In this document: positions 1 to 8,486 of the stretch, in pieces | How positions within the stretch are numbered: position 1 is the stretch's first letter | Layout of the letters: each line of letters begins with the position of its first letter | Program-made: the position numbers and the translations under genes | Origin: Saccharothrix sp. NRRL B-16314 | GTDB taxonomy: Bacteria > Actinomycetota > Actinomycetes > Mycobacteriales > Pseudonocardiaceae | Direction: 5' to 3' | DNA: 64,000 bases | Assembly: GCF_000716595.1 (NCBI RefSeq) | Contig: NZ_JNXC01000025.1 | Location: 39,968-103,967, forward strand | The notes under the pieces: generated by a model | Told to the model about the DNA's origin: nothing | Database searches by the model: none | Seen by the model: only the letters and a program-made list of their open reading frames with translations

Positions 1-121
1 CCCTGTTTTCCGGTGTGTCGCACACGATGCCCTGTCGAGAAACCGGATTGCATCCTCTCCGGAACTCCGGGAAACCCGCTGCCGGTACGATGCGCGTCGG
101 CCCAGACCCGACGCCACTACC

Positions 122-166
122 CCGAACGATCCCGAACGCATCGGCCAGGTGTTCGGGATCGTTCGG
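122..166. promoter_or_regulatory. Perfect 16-bp inverted repeat made of four CCGAAC boxes
   Basis: The arms at 122-137 and 151-166 are perfect reverse complements separated by 13 nt. Each arm holds two copies of the same hexamer (CCGAAC-GATC-CCGAAC, then GTTCGG-GATC-GTTCGG), so the element is four related half-sites. It ends about 150 bp before the regulator gene at 317. It could be a multi-site operator or a terminator for a gene left of the window. The internal repetition favours protein binding, but that is inference. Confidence 0.5.
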
Positions 167-316
167 ACTCGGCCGTCCCCCTTCGGCGCGGCGGTGGGCA
201 GCCACCGGCACCCTTGCGGAAGCCGGCAGCAAATGGCGGAGCCGTCCGCACGCTGTCGATTGATACGGTGCGCGCTTGACCGTCACTTCCAATTGTGAAC
301 GTGAGGAGGCCGCACG

Positions 317-2506
317 TTGGATCACTTACTGATCCGCCCCGAGCTGACCCGATCGGATCTCCCACCTGCTCCGGATGCCGTATCGACGCTGAACGAATTG
401 AGCAGTCGGCTGCGGGACCTGAGAGCGTGGGCGGGCAATCCGTCGTTCACCCGGATGGTCGCCGAGATCGCCGCCGTCCGGGCAGCACGGGGCGTGCCCG
501 TCGAGAACCGGCGGCCCGGCCGGGTGACGGTCTACGAGTGCTTCCAACTCGGCCGCAAGCGCATCGATGTCGAACTGCTCGTCGATATCGTTGCCGCGCT
601 CGGCGTCGACGGCACCGGCCAGGCGCGGTGGCGCCGCGCGCACCGCGTCGCCTCCGGCCCGAGACCGACCCCGGTCGCAGTCGCGGACATCCGGCCGGAT
701 TCCCAAGCCCGCGCGGTCGCCGCACTGCTCACCGCGATCGGCACCAGCGGTCGGCGAGTGGTCAACGTGGTCGGACCGGTGGGCATCGGCAAGTCGCGGG
801 TGCTCTCCGCACTGCCCGTCGAAGCGGTGATGGTCGACCTGGCCGACTCGGAGGCCGCACTCGACACCGCCGTGCTCGACGCGCGCGAGTTCGTCCTCGT
901 CGACAACGCCGATGCACCGGCCGCGCTGGACGCCGTGTGCGCCGCCGTGGAGCGCCACCACGATGTCCGGTTCGTCGTGGCCACCCGAAGACCGCTGTCC
1001 GGACGACCGCAGACGCCGATCGCGCTGCTGAACGAACTCGCGGTCGTGCCGGTGCCCCCTTGGGAGGACACCGAAGTCGACGCGTTGGCCTACTGGGCCG
1101 GGCTCGACGGGCAGCACCAGCGCGCTGCTGTCGTGCGCATGGCGGTCGGCGTGCCGCTGCTCGCCGACCGGCTGTGCCGCGCCATCCACCGAGGAGTGCA
1201 GCTCGACACTCCCGGGGCGCTGGCCGATCTCGCCGTCGAGGAAGTGATCGCCAGACTGCGCCGCGAGCGACCGCACGCCGACGACCTCACCTCGCTGACC
1301 ACGCTGGCCAGTTGCGGGCAGGCCGACGAGGAACTGCTCACCCCGGCGGGGTTCGCCGACCTCGCCGAGATCAGCCTCGTGTGCGCGGACACGGAGGGCC
1401 TCAGGCTCCGCGAGCCGTACCGAACGCTGTTCGACAGCGTGCACCGCTGGCGCAGACCACTCAGCCACCGCCGTTCAGTGGCCCGCGCGATGGCCCACCA
1501 CCGCGCGGTCCGCACCGACTCCGTCGACCCCGACCAGTGCTCTCGGCGCACGGAACAGGCCCTGTGGCTCACCGGCAACCCGACGATCCGCGAGACGCTG
1601 TTCCCGAGTGGGGAGCAGCCGGTCGTGGTCCGCTCGTCCGCGGACTCCGACGCCGACGACATTGGCCGCCTGGTGCACCGCTGGGCGCGTCGAGGCGAGA
1701 TGGACGTCCGCAGCAGCGAGCGCGTGCTGAACCCCCTGCTCGCGGACACGCCGGACGGCTTCCGCATCGCGACCGACCAGGACGGTCGAATCCTCGGCGC
1801 CATCACGTCCATCCCGATCGCCTCCCGCAACCACCACCTCGTCGAGCCGCTGCTGGAGGGCCACACGCCGGGTGTGACCGACCAGGGCGGCCTGCTGGTC
1901 GGCATGTCCATCGCCCGCGACAACGCGGCCCAGGCCGCGCTCATGCGCGACGTGCTCGTGCGCGGCGTCCGCGCGGGTCTGGTGGTCGTGGCCACCCAGT
2001 GGCCCGCCTACCAGCGGCTGGTGCGCCGGCTCCACTTCACCTACCTCGGCACGACGCGGGCGGACGTGTTCCGCTGCGGTCGGCAGGTCCAGGTCCACAC
2101 GCTGCGCCTCGTGCCCGACGAGATCGCCCAGTGGGTCAGCCGCCTGTCGCGCCGGAGGACGCCGCTCGGCGACCTCGGCAGGCGCGCCCGGCTGGTCGAC
2201 CAACTCCGCCACGCCTACGAGCATTGGCACACTCCCTCACTGCTGTCGACCAGCCCCCTGCTGGCACACCCGGCCACTCCCACGGTGTCCGCCCTGCGCG
2301 CCGTGCTGTCGGAAGTGGCCCAGCGCTTCGCCGCCGACGCGGACCCGGTTCGGGCGACGGGCGGCCGGGCACTGCTGGACGCCTACCTCTCCCGTGCCGG
2401 AGCTGTCCGCCACGACGCGGGGACCGCCCACCCGCGCCCCGGTGCCGCGGTCCTCGGCCAGGCGATCACCGACGTCGCCGAGTTCCTCTGGCCCGCACAA
2501 CGCTGA
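317..2506 (+). CDS. XRE-like HTH / P-loop (STAND-type) ATPase with C-terminal GNAT-like domain
   Basis: Large 729-residue regulator-like protein. The start is a TTG preceded by the strong ribosome binding site GTGAGGAGG at 301-309; no ATG fits as well. Residues about 30-105 resemble the HTH-like N-terminus common in actinobacterial NTPase regulators (RVTVYECFQLGRKRIDVEL). A Walker A motif, GPVGIGKSR, lies near residues 152-160, and a Walker B-like FVLVDNAD lies about 40 residues later. From about residue 438 the sequence looks like an acetyltransferase fold, with GGLLVGMSIARDNAAQAALM followed by a hydrophobic strand and YQRLVRRLHFTYLG. It faces the minus-strand flavoenzyme operon tail to tail with only 18 bp between them. 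A role as cluster regulator is plausible from position but not shown. The substrate of the GNAT-like part is unknown. Confidence 0.8.
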   Translation: MDHLLIRPELTRSDLPPAPDAVSTLNELSSRLRDLRAWAGNPSFTRMVAEIAAVRAARGVPVENRRPGRVTVYECFQLGRKRIDVELLVDIVAALGVDGTGQARWRRAHRVASGPRPTPVAVADIRPDSQARAVAALLTAIGTSGRRVVNVVGPVGIGKSRVLSALPVEAVMVDLADSEAALDTAVLDAREFVLVDNADAPAALDAVCAAVERHHDVRFVVATRRPLSGRPQTPIALLNELAVVPVPPWEDTEVDALAYWAGLDGQHQRAAVVRMAVGVPLLADRLCRAIHRGVQLDTPGALADLAVEEVIARLRRERPHADDLTSLTTLASCGQADEELLTPAGFADLAEISLVCADTEGLRLREPYRTLFDSVHRWRRPLSHRRSVARAMAHHRAVRTDSVDPDQCSRRTEQALWLTGNPTIRETLFPSGEQPVVVRSSADSDADDIGRLVHRWARRGEMDVRSSERVLNPLLADTPDGFRIATDQDGRILGAITSIPIASRNHHLVEPLLEGHTPGVTDQGGLLVGMSIARDNAAQAALMRDVLVRGVRAGLVVVATQWPAYQRLVRRLHFTYLGTTRADVFRCGRQVQVHTLRLVPDEIAQWVSRLSRRRTPLGDLGRRARLVDQLRHAYEHWHTPSLLSTSPLLAHPATPTVSALRAVLSEVAQRFAADADPVRATGGRALLDAYLSRAGAVRHDAGTAHPRPGAAVLGQAITDVAEFLWPAQR

Positions 2507-2524
2507 TCCCCGGCCGCCACCACG

Positions 2525-3832
2525 TCAGCGCCGGAACGCGCGGACGACGCCCGCGACGGCCGCCACGGCCGCGGTGGCGGCGAGGCCCTGGAGGACACGG
2601 CGTTGCCGGGTCGCCCGGTGCAGGGCACGGGCGTACGGGATGGTGGTGTTGGTGATCATGGCGTGCAGCGACACCCAGCGGTCGTTCAGGAGCCTTCCCA
2701 GCAGGGCGTCGCAGGCCCGCTCCAGGCGGACCGCCGGGGAGCGCACCGTGTCGCGCAGCTCGGCGAAGTTGCGGTGGGACATGGTGGCCAGGGCGTCGGT
2801 GTTCGGCTTGCGGCGCTCGCTGTACCTCGTCAGAGCCGCCGAGGTGTCGGTGGGGTGGTGGGCCAGGCTGTCCGCCAGCTCCAGCGCGTCCTCCAAGGCC
2901 GAGTTCATGCCCTGGGCCAGGAACGGGTAGACCGCGTGGCAGGCGTCGCCGATCAGCACCACCTTGCCCTCGTGGCTCCACGGGGCGGTGCTGATGGTGA
3001 CGAGGTTGAACGTGGGCCGCCGCAGGAAGGTCTCGCCCAGGTCCGGGACCAAGGGCACGACGTCGGGGAAGTGGGTGCGGAACAGGGACTCCACGTCCTC
3101 GGCCGTCCGCAGCGAGTCGAAGCCGTGCTCTCCGTGGAACGGCAGGACGCAGGAGCAGGTGAAGGAGCCGTCGAGGTTCGGGTGGGCGAACATCATGATG
3201 TCGCCGCGGGGCCAGAGGTGGAACACGTCGTCGGCCATCCGGTGGGTGCCGTCCTCGGCCGCCGGGATGTGCAGTTCCCGCCAGCCCCACTCCAGGTAGC
3301 TCTGGGAGAACTCCGCGCGACGGTCGTGGTGCATGTGCCTGCGCACCACCGAGAACGCGCCGTCCGCACCCACTACGACATCCGACTTCACCACGAGCGA
3401 CTGCCCGTTCGGGTCGATGAAGGACGCCGAAGGCAGATCGCGGTCCACGCTCGTGCAGCGCGTGTCGAACACGAACCGGACGGTCGGCTCCCGGCAGGCC
3501 GCGTCGACCAGCAGCGCACTCAGGTCCTGCCGCTGGATGGCCAGAATGCCGCCGTCACCGTAGGCCGAGAACCGCAGACCACCATCGGTGTTGTGCAGCA
3601 GTCGACCACGCATCGGCACGACGAACCGCATCACCTCTTCCGACAGCCCCAGGCGGCCCAGTGCCGACAGACCCCGCCTCGACAGCCCCAGGTTCATCGA
3701 CGAGGCCGTGCTGTCGGTCGCCCTCGGGTCCGGTCTGCGGTCGAACACCGTCACCGCATGGCCCTGCCTGCCCAGGGAGAGCGCCAGGAACGCTCCCGCC
3801 ATACCCGCACCCACAACAGTTATCTCCATCAT
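2525..3832 (-). CDS. FAD-dependent monooxygenase, kynurenine 3-monooxygenase-like
   Basis: About 435-residue class A flavin monooxygenase. The N-terminus carries the dinucleotide-binding fingerprint VVGAGMAGAFLALSLGRQG, and the GD motif region near residue 290 reads GDACHAVYPFLAQGMNSALE, close to the kynurenine 3-monooxygenase subgroup. The C-terminus ends in a hydrophobic Ala/Val-rich helix and a basic tail (VRAFRR), like the membrane anchor of that family. The start is one of two adjacent ATGs (3832/3829) after GGGAG; an upstream ATG at 3865 overlapping the previous stop is possible. It is last in a four-gene operon. No kynureninase or tryptophan dioxygenase gene is nearby, so the substrate is probably not part of tryptophan catabolism. 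Oxidation of an N-N or amino-acid intermediate is a possibility (inference). Confidence 0.85.
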   Translation of the reverse strand: MMEITVVGAGMAGAFLALSLGRQGHAVTVFDRRPDPRATDSTASSMNLGLSRRGLSALGRLGLSEEVMRFVVPMRGRLLHNTDGGLRFSAYGDGGILAIQRQDLSALLVDAACREPTVRFVFDTRCTSVDRDLPSASFIDPNGQSLVVKSDVVVGADGAFSVVRRHMHHDRRAEFSQSYLEWGWRELHIPAAEDGTHRMADDVFHLWPRGDIMMFAHPNLDGSFTCSCVLPFHGEHGFDSLRTAEDVESLFRTHFPDVVPLVPDLGETFLRRPTFNLVTISTAPWSHEGKVVLIGDACHAVYPFLAQGMNSALEDALELADSLAHHPTDTSAALTRYSERRKPNTDALATMSHRNFAELRDTVRSPAVRLERACDALLGRLLNDRWVSLHAMITNTTIPYARALHRATRQRRVLQGLAATAAVAAVAGVVRAFRR

Positions 3833-3857
3833 GGACTCCCAGCCATCGACTCGTCGT

Positions 3858-4892
3858 TCACGCATCGACCTTCATGACAGCGCCGAGGACTTCCTCCGCG
3901 ACAAGCGGTGCGGAGCTGAACCCGCTGCCGCCGCAGGCGGGGCGGGACCAGACCGACGGGCGGACCCTGGCGAGCACCGGGCCCGCGGTGACGGGATCGG
4001 ACGCGTAGTGGCAGTCCCGCACCGCCACCACGGTGTACTCCGCGAGGTCGGCGAGGATCGGCTCGGCGAGCAGCCGGTCGACCCACGGTGCGGTGTCCGG
4101 GTCCCCGGTCGTCGCGACCTCCCGGCACACCACGTCCGAGCTGATCTTGAGCAGCGTGCCGTCCCCCGGTGGCAGCAGCCAGGCCCGACGGTCGGCGCCG
4201 ATCCGGCCCACCCCGGGTGCCGACGCCCACCAGCGCGCCAGGCGCTCCGGAGGGCGCAGGTAGATCATGGTCTGGCGGTGCAGCACGACGGGCGGGCCCA
4301 CCAGGTCGGTGCTCCACGGTCCCGCCGCGACCATCACGACGTCCACGGCGTGCGCGGTGCCGTCGGCCAGCACCACCCGGTTGTCGTCCACGCCCGCGAC
4401 AGGACATCCCGGCCGCAGCTCGACCATGGGGTGTTCGGCCAGCCACGCGGAGGCCGCGCGCAGGAACCGATCGGCCAGCAGCGCGCCCGCGAGCGGGTCG
4501 AGCGCCCCGCTCGTCCCGGCCGGGAACACCACAGGCGGCAGGTCACGCGACGGGACGGCGGCCACGGGCAGCCCCACCGCGGCAGCGGTGTCCAGGGTCA
4601 GGTCGAGCTCGTCCGGTGTGCACGCGGTGACGACGCCGACCGGCCGGAAGATCCTGGTCCGCAGCAGCGACTCCAGCTCCAGCCAGCGGCGGCGGGACTC
4701 GGCCGACCGCCGACTGGCGTCGGGATCGCCCGGGTGCAGCACCCGCAGTGCCCGGTGCTGGTCGTAGGACGTCGACGCGGGGTTCGGGATGCGACCGCGG
4801 TCGAGCACGGTCACGCGATGACCGGCACGCGCGCAGCCGATCGCGGTCACCAGGCCGGTGACGCCCGCGCCGACGACGGCGATCGAGGCCAT
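3858..4892 (-). CDS. FAD-dependent glycine/D-amino-acid oxidase-like enzyme (DAO family)
   Basis: 344-residue flavoenzyme of the DAO/sarcosine-oxidase fold. The N-terminal VVGAGVTGLVTAIGCARAG is the FAD fingerprint, and the C-terminal ACGGSGFSSAPLVAEEV is the conserved FAD-contacting loop of the sarcosine/glycine oxidase group. The ATG at 4892 shares one base with the stop of the upstream synthetase-like gene (TGATG junction), which implies translational coupling. Enzymes of this family in hydrazine-forming pathways oxidize the N-N-linked lysine-glycine adduct and release hydrazinoacetic acid. The same role is inferred here from the neighbours. A generic amine oxidase function remains possible. 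Confidence 0.88.
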   Translation of the reverse strand: MASIAVVGAGVTGLVTAIGCARAGHRVTVLDRGRIPNPASTSYDQHRALRVLHPGDPDASRRSAESRRRWLELESLLRTRIFRPVGVVTACTPDELDLTLDTAAAVGLPVAAVPSRDLPPVVFPAGTSGALDPLAGALLADRFLRAASAWLAEHPMVELRPGCPVAGVDDNRVVLADGTAHAVDVVMVAAGPWSTDLVGPPVVLHRQTMIYLRPPERLARWWASAPGVGRIGADRRAWLLPPGDGTLLKISSDVVCREVATTGDPDTAPWVDRLLAEPILADLAEYTVVAVRDCHYASDPVTAGPVLARVRPSVWSRPACGGSGFSSAPLVAEEVLGAVMKVDA

Positions 4893-6439
4893 CAGCCCAC
4901 TGTCCCGACCGGCGCTGTCCCGGCCAGTCGGGGCAGGCGTTCGGGCGTGACCGCATCGGCGTCCACGTGTCCGGGCAGCGTCGTGTCCGACAGCGCTCCC
5001 GCGGCGAGATCGACGAGGATCGGCGCAGCGCACCGCAGGAACACGTCCACTTGGTGGCAGAGGTCGCCCGCGGTCGCCGGGGTCACCTCGGCGGCCAGCC
5101 GGTCCAGTCTGGACAGCTGTCCGGCGAGGGTCGATGCCACTGCGGTCAGGCTGAACCCCGGCAGCTCGTACCCGTCGGCGAACAGCCCGACCATCCGCAG
5201 CGCCATTTGCCGGGCGTCCTCGGAGACCGGGAGCGGACCGCGGCCGACCCACTCGTCCACCGCCGCCGCCACCCGGTTCCACGGCCCGGTCAGCCGCGAC
5301 TCGCACACCCGGAACAGGGCATCACGGGTGAAGTCGGTGCGCTGGTACTCGGGGCTGGTCGCGCAGAGGTGGAAGCGGATGAGGTCGCGCGGGACCTCGG
5401 CGGCGAGCTCGCGGCCGGACACGACGTGCCCGCGACTGGTGGAGAACTTCTCGTTGGCGAGCTCGTAGAACTCGTTGGTGACGAACTGCGCGGGTAGCAC
5501 GTAGCCGCCGACCGCGGCGAGCATCGCCGTGCCCACCACCGCGAACGGGTAGGTCGCGTCCAAGCCGAGGAAGTACACCACGGTGGTGCCGGAGTCCTCG
5601 TGCCACAGCTCGTCGGCCGTGATCGGCATCGCGCGCTGCTCGGCGGCCAGGGCGGTGGTGAACATGCTCCACGGCATGCCCTCCATGTGCGGGCTGATCA
5701 CCTGCCCGGCCACCTCCGGGAAGGGCGCCGGGATGCCCCACGACGTCGGCTGCGTGATCGGGAAGTCCGGCAGTGGCCGGGCCATCGCGGTCTCGATGAG
5801 TCGAGCCATGCGCGGGCGCATGGGGGTGCGGGCGAAGTACGCCTCCAGTTCCGCGCGGTGCCGCTCGACCGGGAAGACGAGGATGTCCGCGTCGCGATAC
5901 TCCAACGGCTCGTCCGGGTGCAGCGTCGACCGCGGGTCGAGCAGGTCGCCCGGGGCGATCGGCAGTCCGCAGCTCTCGCAGATCCCGGCGCACCCCTCGG
6001 CCAGGCAGGACGGACAGCCACCCGCGACGTAGGCGTCCATCAGGTACTCGCCGGTGCTCGGCAGGTACGGGAACCGCACGGTCCGCAGCTCCAGCAGGCC
6101 CAGCTCGTGCAGGCGGCAGTGGAATCCGTTGACCAGCTCGGTGAACCGGTCGCCGATGCAGCCGAAACCGTCGACTTCGATGCCCATCTCGGCCAAGGTC
6201 TGCCGTACCTGCACGGCGGAGCGCTCCCGCAGGTCCTCCGCAGCCACGCCCATCCGCTTGGCCGCGGTGACGACGTAGTTCTGGGTGAAGTGCATTCCGG
6301 TGCCGTACAGGGCTTCCCTGCCGGTCGCACGGGCGTACCGGGTGCACACGTCCGCGGCCAGGAACGGGCCCGCGAGGTGGCCCAAGTGCAGGTCGCCGTT
6401 GGCTGTCGGGGCCGGTGAGATCACCACCAGGCGGTCCAT
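4892..6439 (-). CDS. Stand-alone methionyl-tRNA-synthetase-like enzyme (candidate hydrazine synthetase component)
   Basis: 515-residue class I aminoacyl-tRNA-synthetase homologue. It has the HIGH-type motif HLGHL at residues 18-22, a KMSKS-like KFSTSR near residue 332, a zinc-knuckle-like cluster of cysteines around residues 138-153 and a helical C-terminal region. It sits between an N-hydroxylase and a DAO-type oxidase, with one-base overlaps on both sides, so it is very unlikely to be the housekeeping MetRS. In known hydrazine synthetases (for example in the s56-p1 and triacsin pathways) a MetRS-like domain joins an amino acid to N-hydroxylysine, and an N-terminal cupin then forms the N-N bond. 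Here the protein starts directly with the MetRS domain, and no cupin is seen in this operon. The function is inferred from context. Confidence 0.88.
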   Translation of the reverse strand: MDRLVVISPAPTANGDLHLGHLAGPFLAADVCTRYARATGREALYGTGMHFTQNYVVTAAKRMGVAAEDLRERSAVQVRQTLAEMGIEVDGFGCIGDRFTELVNGFHCRLHELGLLELRTVRFPYLPSTGEYLMDAYVAGGCPSCLAEGCAGICESCGLPIAPGDLLDPRSTLHPDEPLEYRDADILVFPVERHRAELEAYFARTPMRPRMARLIETAMARPLPDFPITQPTSWGIPAPFPEVAGQVISPHMEGMPWSMFTTALAAEQRAMPITADELWHEDSGTTVVYFLGLDATYPFAVVGTAMLAAVGGYVLPAQFVTNEFYELANEKFSTSRGHVVSGRELAAEVPRDLIRFHLCATSPEYQRTDFTRDALFRVCESRLTGPWNRVAAAVDEWVGRGPLPVSEDARQMALRMVGLFADGYELPGFSLTAVASTLAGQLSRLDRLAAEVTPATAGDLCHQVDVFLRCAAPILVDLAAGALSDTTLPGHVDADAVTPERLPRLAGTAPVGTVG

Positions 6440-7719
6440 CAGACGGCTTCCGACTCGCGAACGCCGCGGCGGGCGAGCAGATCGGCCACGATGTCGCGAG
6501 AGCGGTGGGCCAGCACGCTGATCAGCGAGTCGGCGATGCCGTGCGTGGCCTCGTTGACGCCTTGCAGGTACACCGCGCCCCAGGCGGAATCCCCGAGGTC
6601 GACCCGGTAGCAGCGGCTGACCGAGATCTCGGACAGCCCCACCTGGTCGACGAGGTCGCGAACCATTGCGGGCATCCGCTGGTCGAACCCGGTGCCGAGC
6701 AGCACCAGGTCGCAGTGCAGCGGTTCCACCTTGCCGCTGGTGCGGTCGCGCAGGTCGAGCACGACCTCGTCGTCGGCGACCCTGGCACCCACCACCTCGG
6801 TGAGGGTCCGCACCTGCGACCGCTGCCCGCCGATGCCGCGCTGCTGGTAGAGCATGCTGTACATGTTGTCCAGGAACGGCGGGGCCGCCCCGGCGTAGTT
6901 GGTCAGGCGCATCTCGTCCAGCAGTTGCCGCCGGACCTCCGGCGGGCTGTCGTAGAAGCGGTCCACGAACGACGGGTAGAACAGCTCGTTGACGAACTTG
7001 CTGGTCTGGTAGTTCTGCGGGCCCACCGACCGGACGACCATGGTCCGGGTGCTGTTGGGCAGGTTGTCGTGCAGCGCCATGAACATCTCGGCCGCGCTCT
7101 GCGCCCCGCCCACCACGACGGCCCGCAGCGGCGCGTCCGCGGGCAGTTGCCGAATCCGCCGCTGGTAGTGTGCACTGTGGACGATCCGGTCCGGCGGCAG
7201 GTCGGCGAAGACCTTCGGCAGGTACGGATCCCGGCCGCCACCGACGACCAGGTCACGACAGTGGATCACGTCACCGTCGGTGAGGGTGGCCGTCCAACCC
7301 TCGATCGCCCCGCCCGACCTGCGCACGGGCTCGATGCTCGCGACCCTGGAGTCGTACCGGATGCGGACCTGCTCCAGCGACGTCGCGACCCACTGCAGGT
7401 AGTCCGAGACCTCCCAGCGGAACGGGTGGAACGTGCCCAGGTTGATGAACTCGTCGAGCCGGTTCTGGTCGTGCAGGAAGTTGAGGAATGAGAACTTGCT
7501 GCGCGGGTTGCGCAGGGTCACCAGGTCCTTGAGGAAGGAGACCTGGCTGCGCGCCCACGGCATCAGCAGATCGCGCTGCCACTTGACTTCCGGACTCTGT
7601 TCCAGCAGCAACGTGTGCTCGGCCAGCTCCGCGCTCCCGGATTCCTCGATGGCGACGGCCAGCGCCAGGTTTGCCGGTCCCGCCCCGATCGCGAGCAACC
7701 CCACGTGCGTTTCAGCCAC
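6439..7719 (-). CDS. N-hydroxylating lysine/ornithine monooxygenase
   Basis: Flavin- and NADPH-dependent amine N-hydroxylase family, 426 residues from the chosen GTG at 7719. That start follows a GGGGTGG site at 6-nt spacing and lies just before the FAD motif GAGPANLALA (residues 12-21). A longer open frame runs to 7857, but its extra N-terminus is not family-like. The NADPH motif VVGGAQSAAEMF is near residue 200 and the family's C-terminal LGTGF near residue 336. Such enzymes make N6-hydroxylysine or N5-hydroxyornithine. No siderophore synthetase lies beside it; it is instead the first gene of the operon with the MetRS-like and DAO-like enzymes, which suggests a nucleophile/electrophile pair for N-N bond formation. 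Confidence 0.9.
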   Translation of the reverse strand: MAETHVGLLAIGAGPANLALAVAIEESGSAELAEHTLLLEQSPEVKWQRDLLMPWARSQVSFLKDLVTLRNPRSKFSFLNFLHDQNRLDEFINLGTFHPFRWEVSDYLQWVATSLEQVRIRYDSRVASIEPVRRSGGAIEGWTATLTDGDVIHCRDLVVGGGRDPYLPKVFADLPPDRIVHSAHYQRRIRQLPADAPLRAVVVGGAQSAAEMFMALHDNLPNSTRTMVVRSVGPQNYQTSKFVNELFYPSFVDRFYDSPPEVRRQLLDEMRLTNYAGAAPPFLDNMYSMLYQQRGIGGQRSQVRTLTEVVGARVADDEVVLDLRDRTSGKVEPLHCDLVLLGTGFDQRMPAMVRDLVDQVGLSEISVSRCYRVDLGDSAWGAVYLQGVNEATHGIADSLISVLAHRSRDIVADLLARRGVRESEAV

Positions 7720-7886
7720 AGATACCACCCCGTTCGTCCGGAATAGGTCGCCCGCGTGCTGCGTGCCGAGCGCATTGGCGACACTAGGGACCCGCATTTC
7801 CCCGGCGATAGAGACGGCTCTCCCCGAGCACCGGGGAATCCTGCTGGAGTCGGACATGTCCGATGTGGATCATGTTGGGGTGTGAG

Positions 7887-8345
7887 GAGTGGTGAGCCCC
7901 CACCGTGGATCGTCTCGGATGATCTGTGGGAGCGGATCGGGCCGTTGTCGCCGGTGGTGCCGTGCAGCCCCGCAAACCCGGCCGGAAGCGGGTGCCCGAT
8001 CGGCAGGTGTTGTGCGGGATCCTGTTCGTGCTGCACACAGGGAGCCAGTGGGAGTTCCTGCCTCAGGAGCTGGGCTTCGGCTCCGGGATGACCTGCTGGA
8101 CACGATTGCGCGACTGGAACGAGGCCGGCGTGTGGTCACGGCTGCACGAGGCGCTGCACGAGGCGGGCAGTGGACTGGGACCGCGCCGTCGTCGACACCT
8201 CTCACGGGCGGGCGGCCCGAAGGCGGGCCGAGCCCGAACGCCTCCGCATCCGATGGGAACGCCGCGACGACATCCACGAGCCCTCCTCGGCTCGCCACCC
8301 GCATCATCTGCATACCGACACGTCCGACGATTTCGTCAGGACCGG
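7887..8345 (+). pseudogene. Degenerate IS5-family transposase
   Basis: The N-terminal part reads DDLWERIGPLSPVV, then after a frame change RKPGRKRVPDRQVLCGILFV and WEFLPQELGFGSGMTCWTRL, the typical start of IS5-type transposases. The middle with the DDE residues is missing. The terminal part is still recognizable in other frames as an RWERRDDIHE segment followed by HVRRF. There are thus at least two frameshifts and an internal deletion, so the copy is inactive. It lies upstream of the N-hydroxylase operon, at its outer border. Confidence 0.75.
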
Positions 8346-8486
8346 TTAATCAGAGGCAGACGACTGAAAGTCACACCCACCCCTCCTGGGCATCCGAACC
8401 CCATGAGGCCGGACAACCCAAACGATAGGGACGACAGAGCTGTCACGTCCGCCGCGCAACGATTTCGACGAGCAAGGCGGCCAGGA

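Noticed and set aside
295..2655. Long Arg/Pro-rich open frames overlapping the first gene
   Set aside because: High-GC shadow frames: low-complexity composition and no ribosome binding site. The TTG frame at 317 has motif-bearing sequence and a strong site.
4196..5306. N-terminal extension of the DAO-like gene into the synthetase
   Set aside because: The longer frame begins inside the MetRS-like gene; the ATG at 4892 starts the FAD fingerprint and forms the TGATG overlap.
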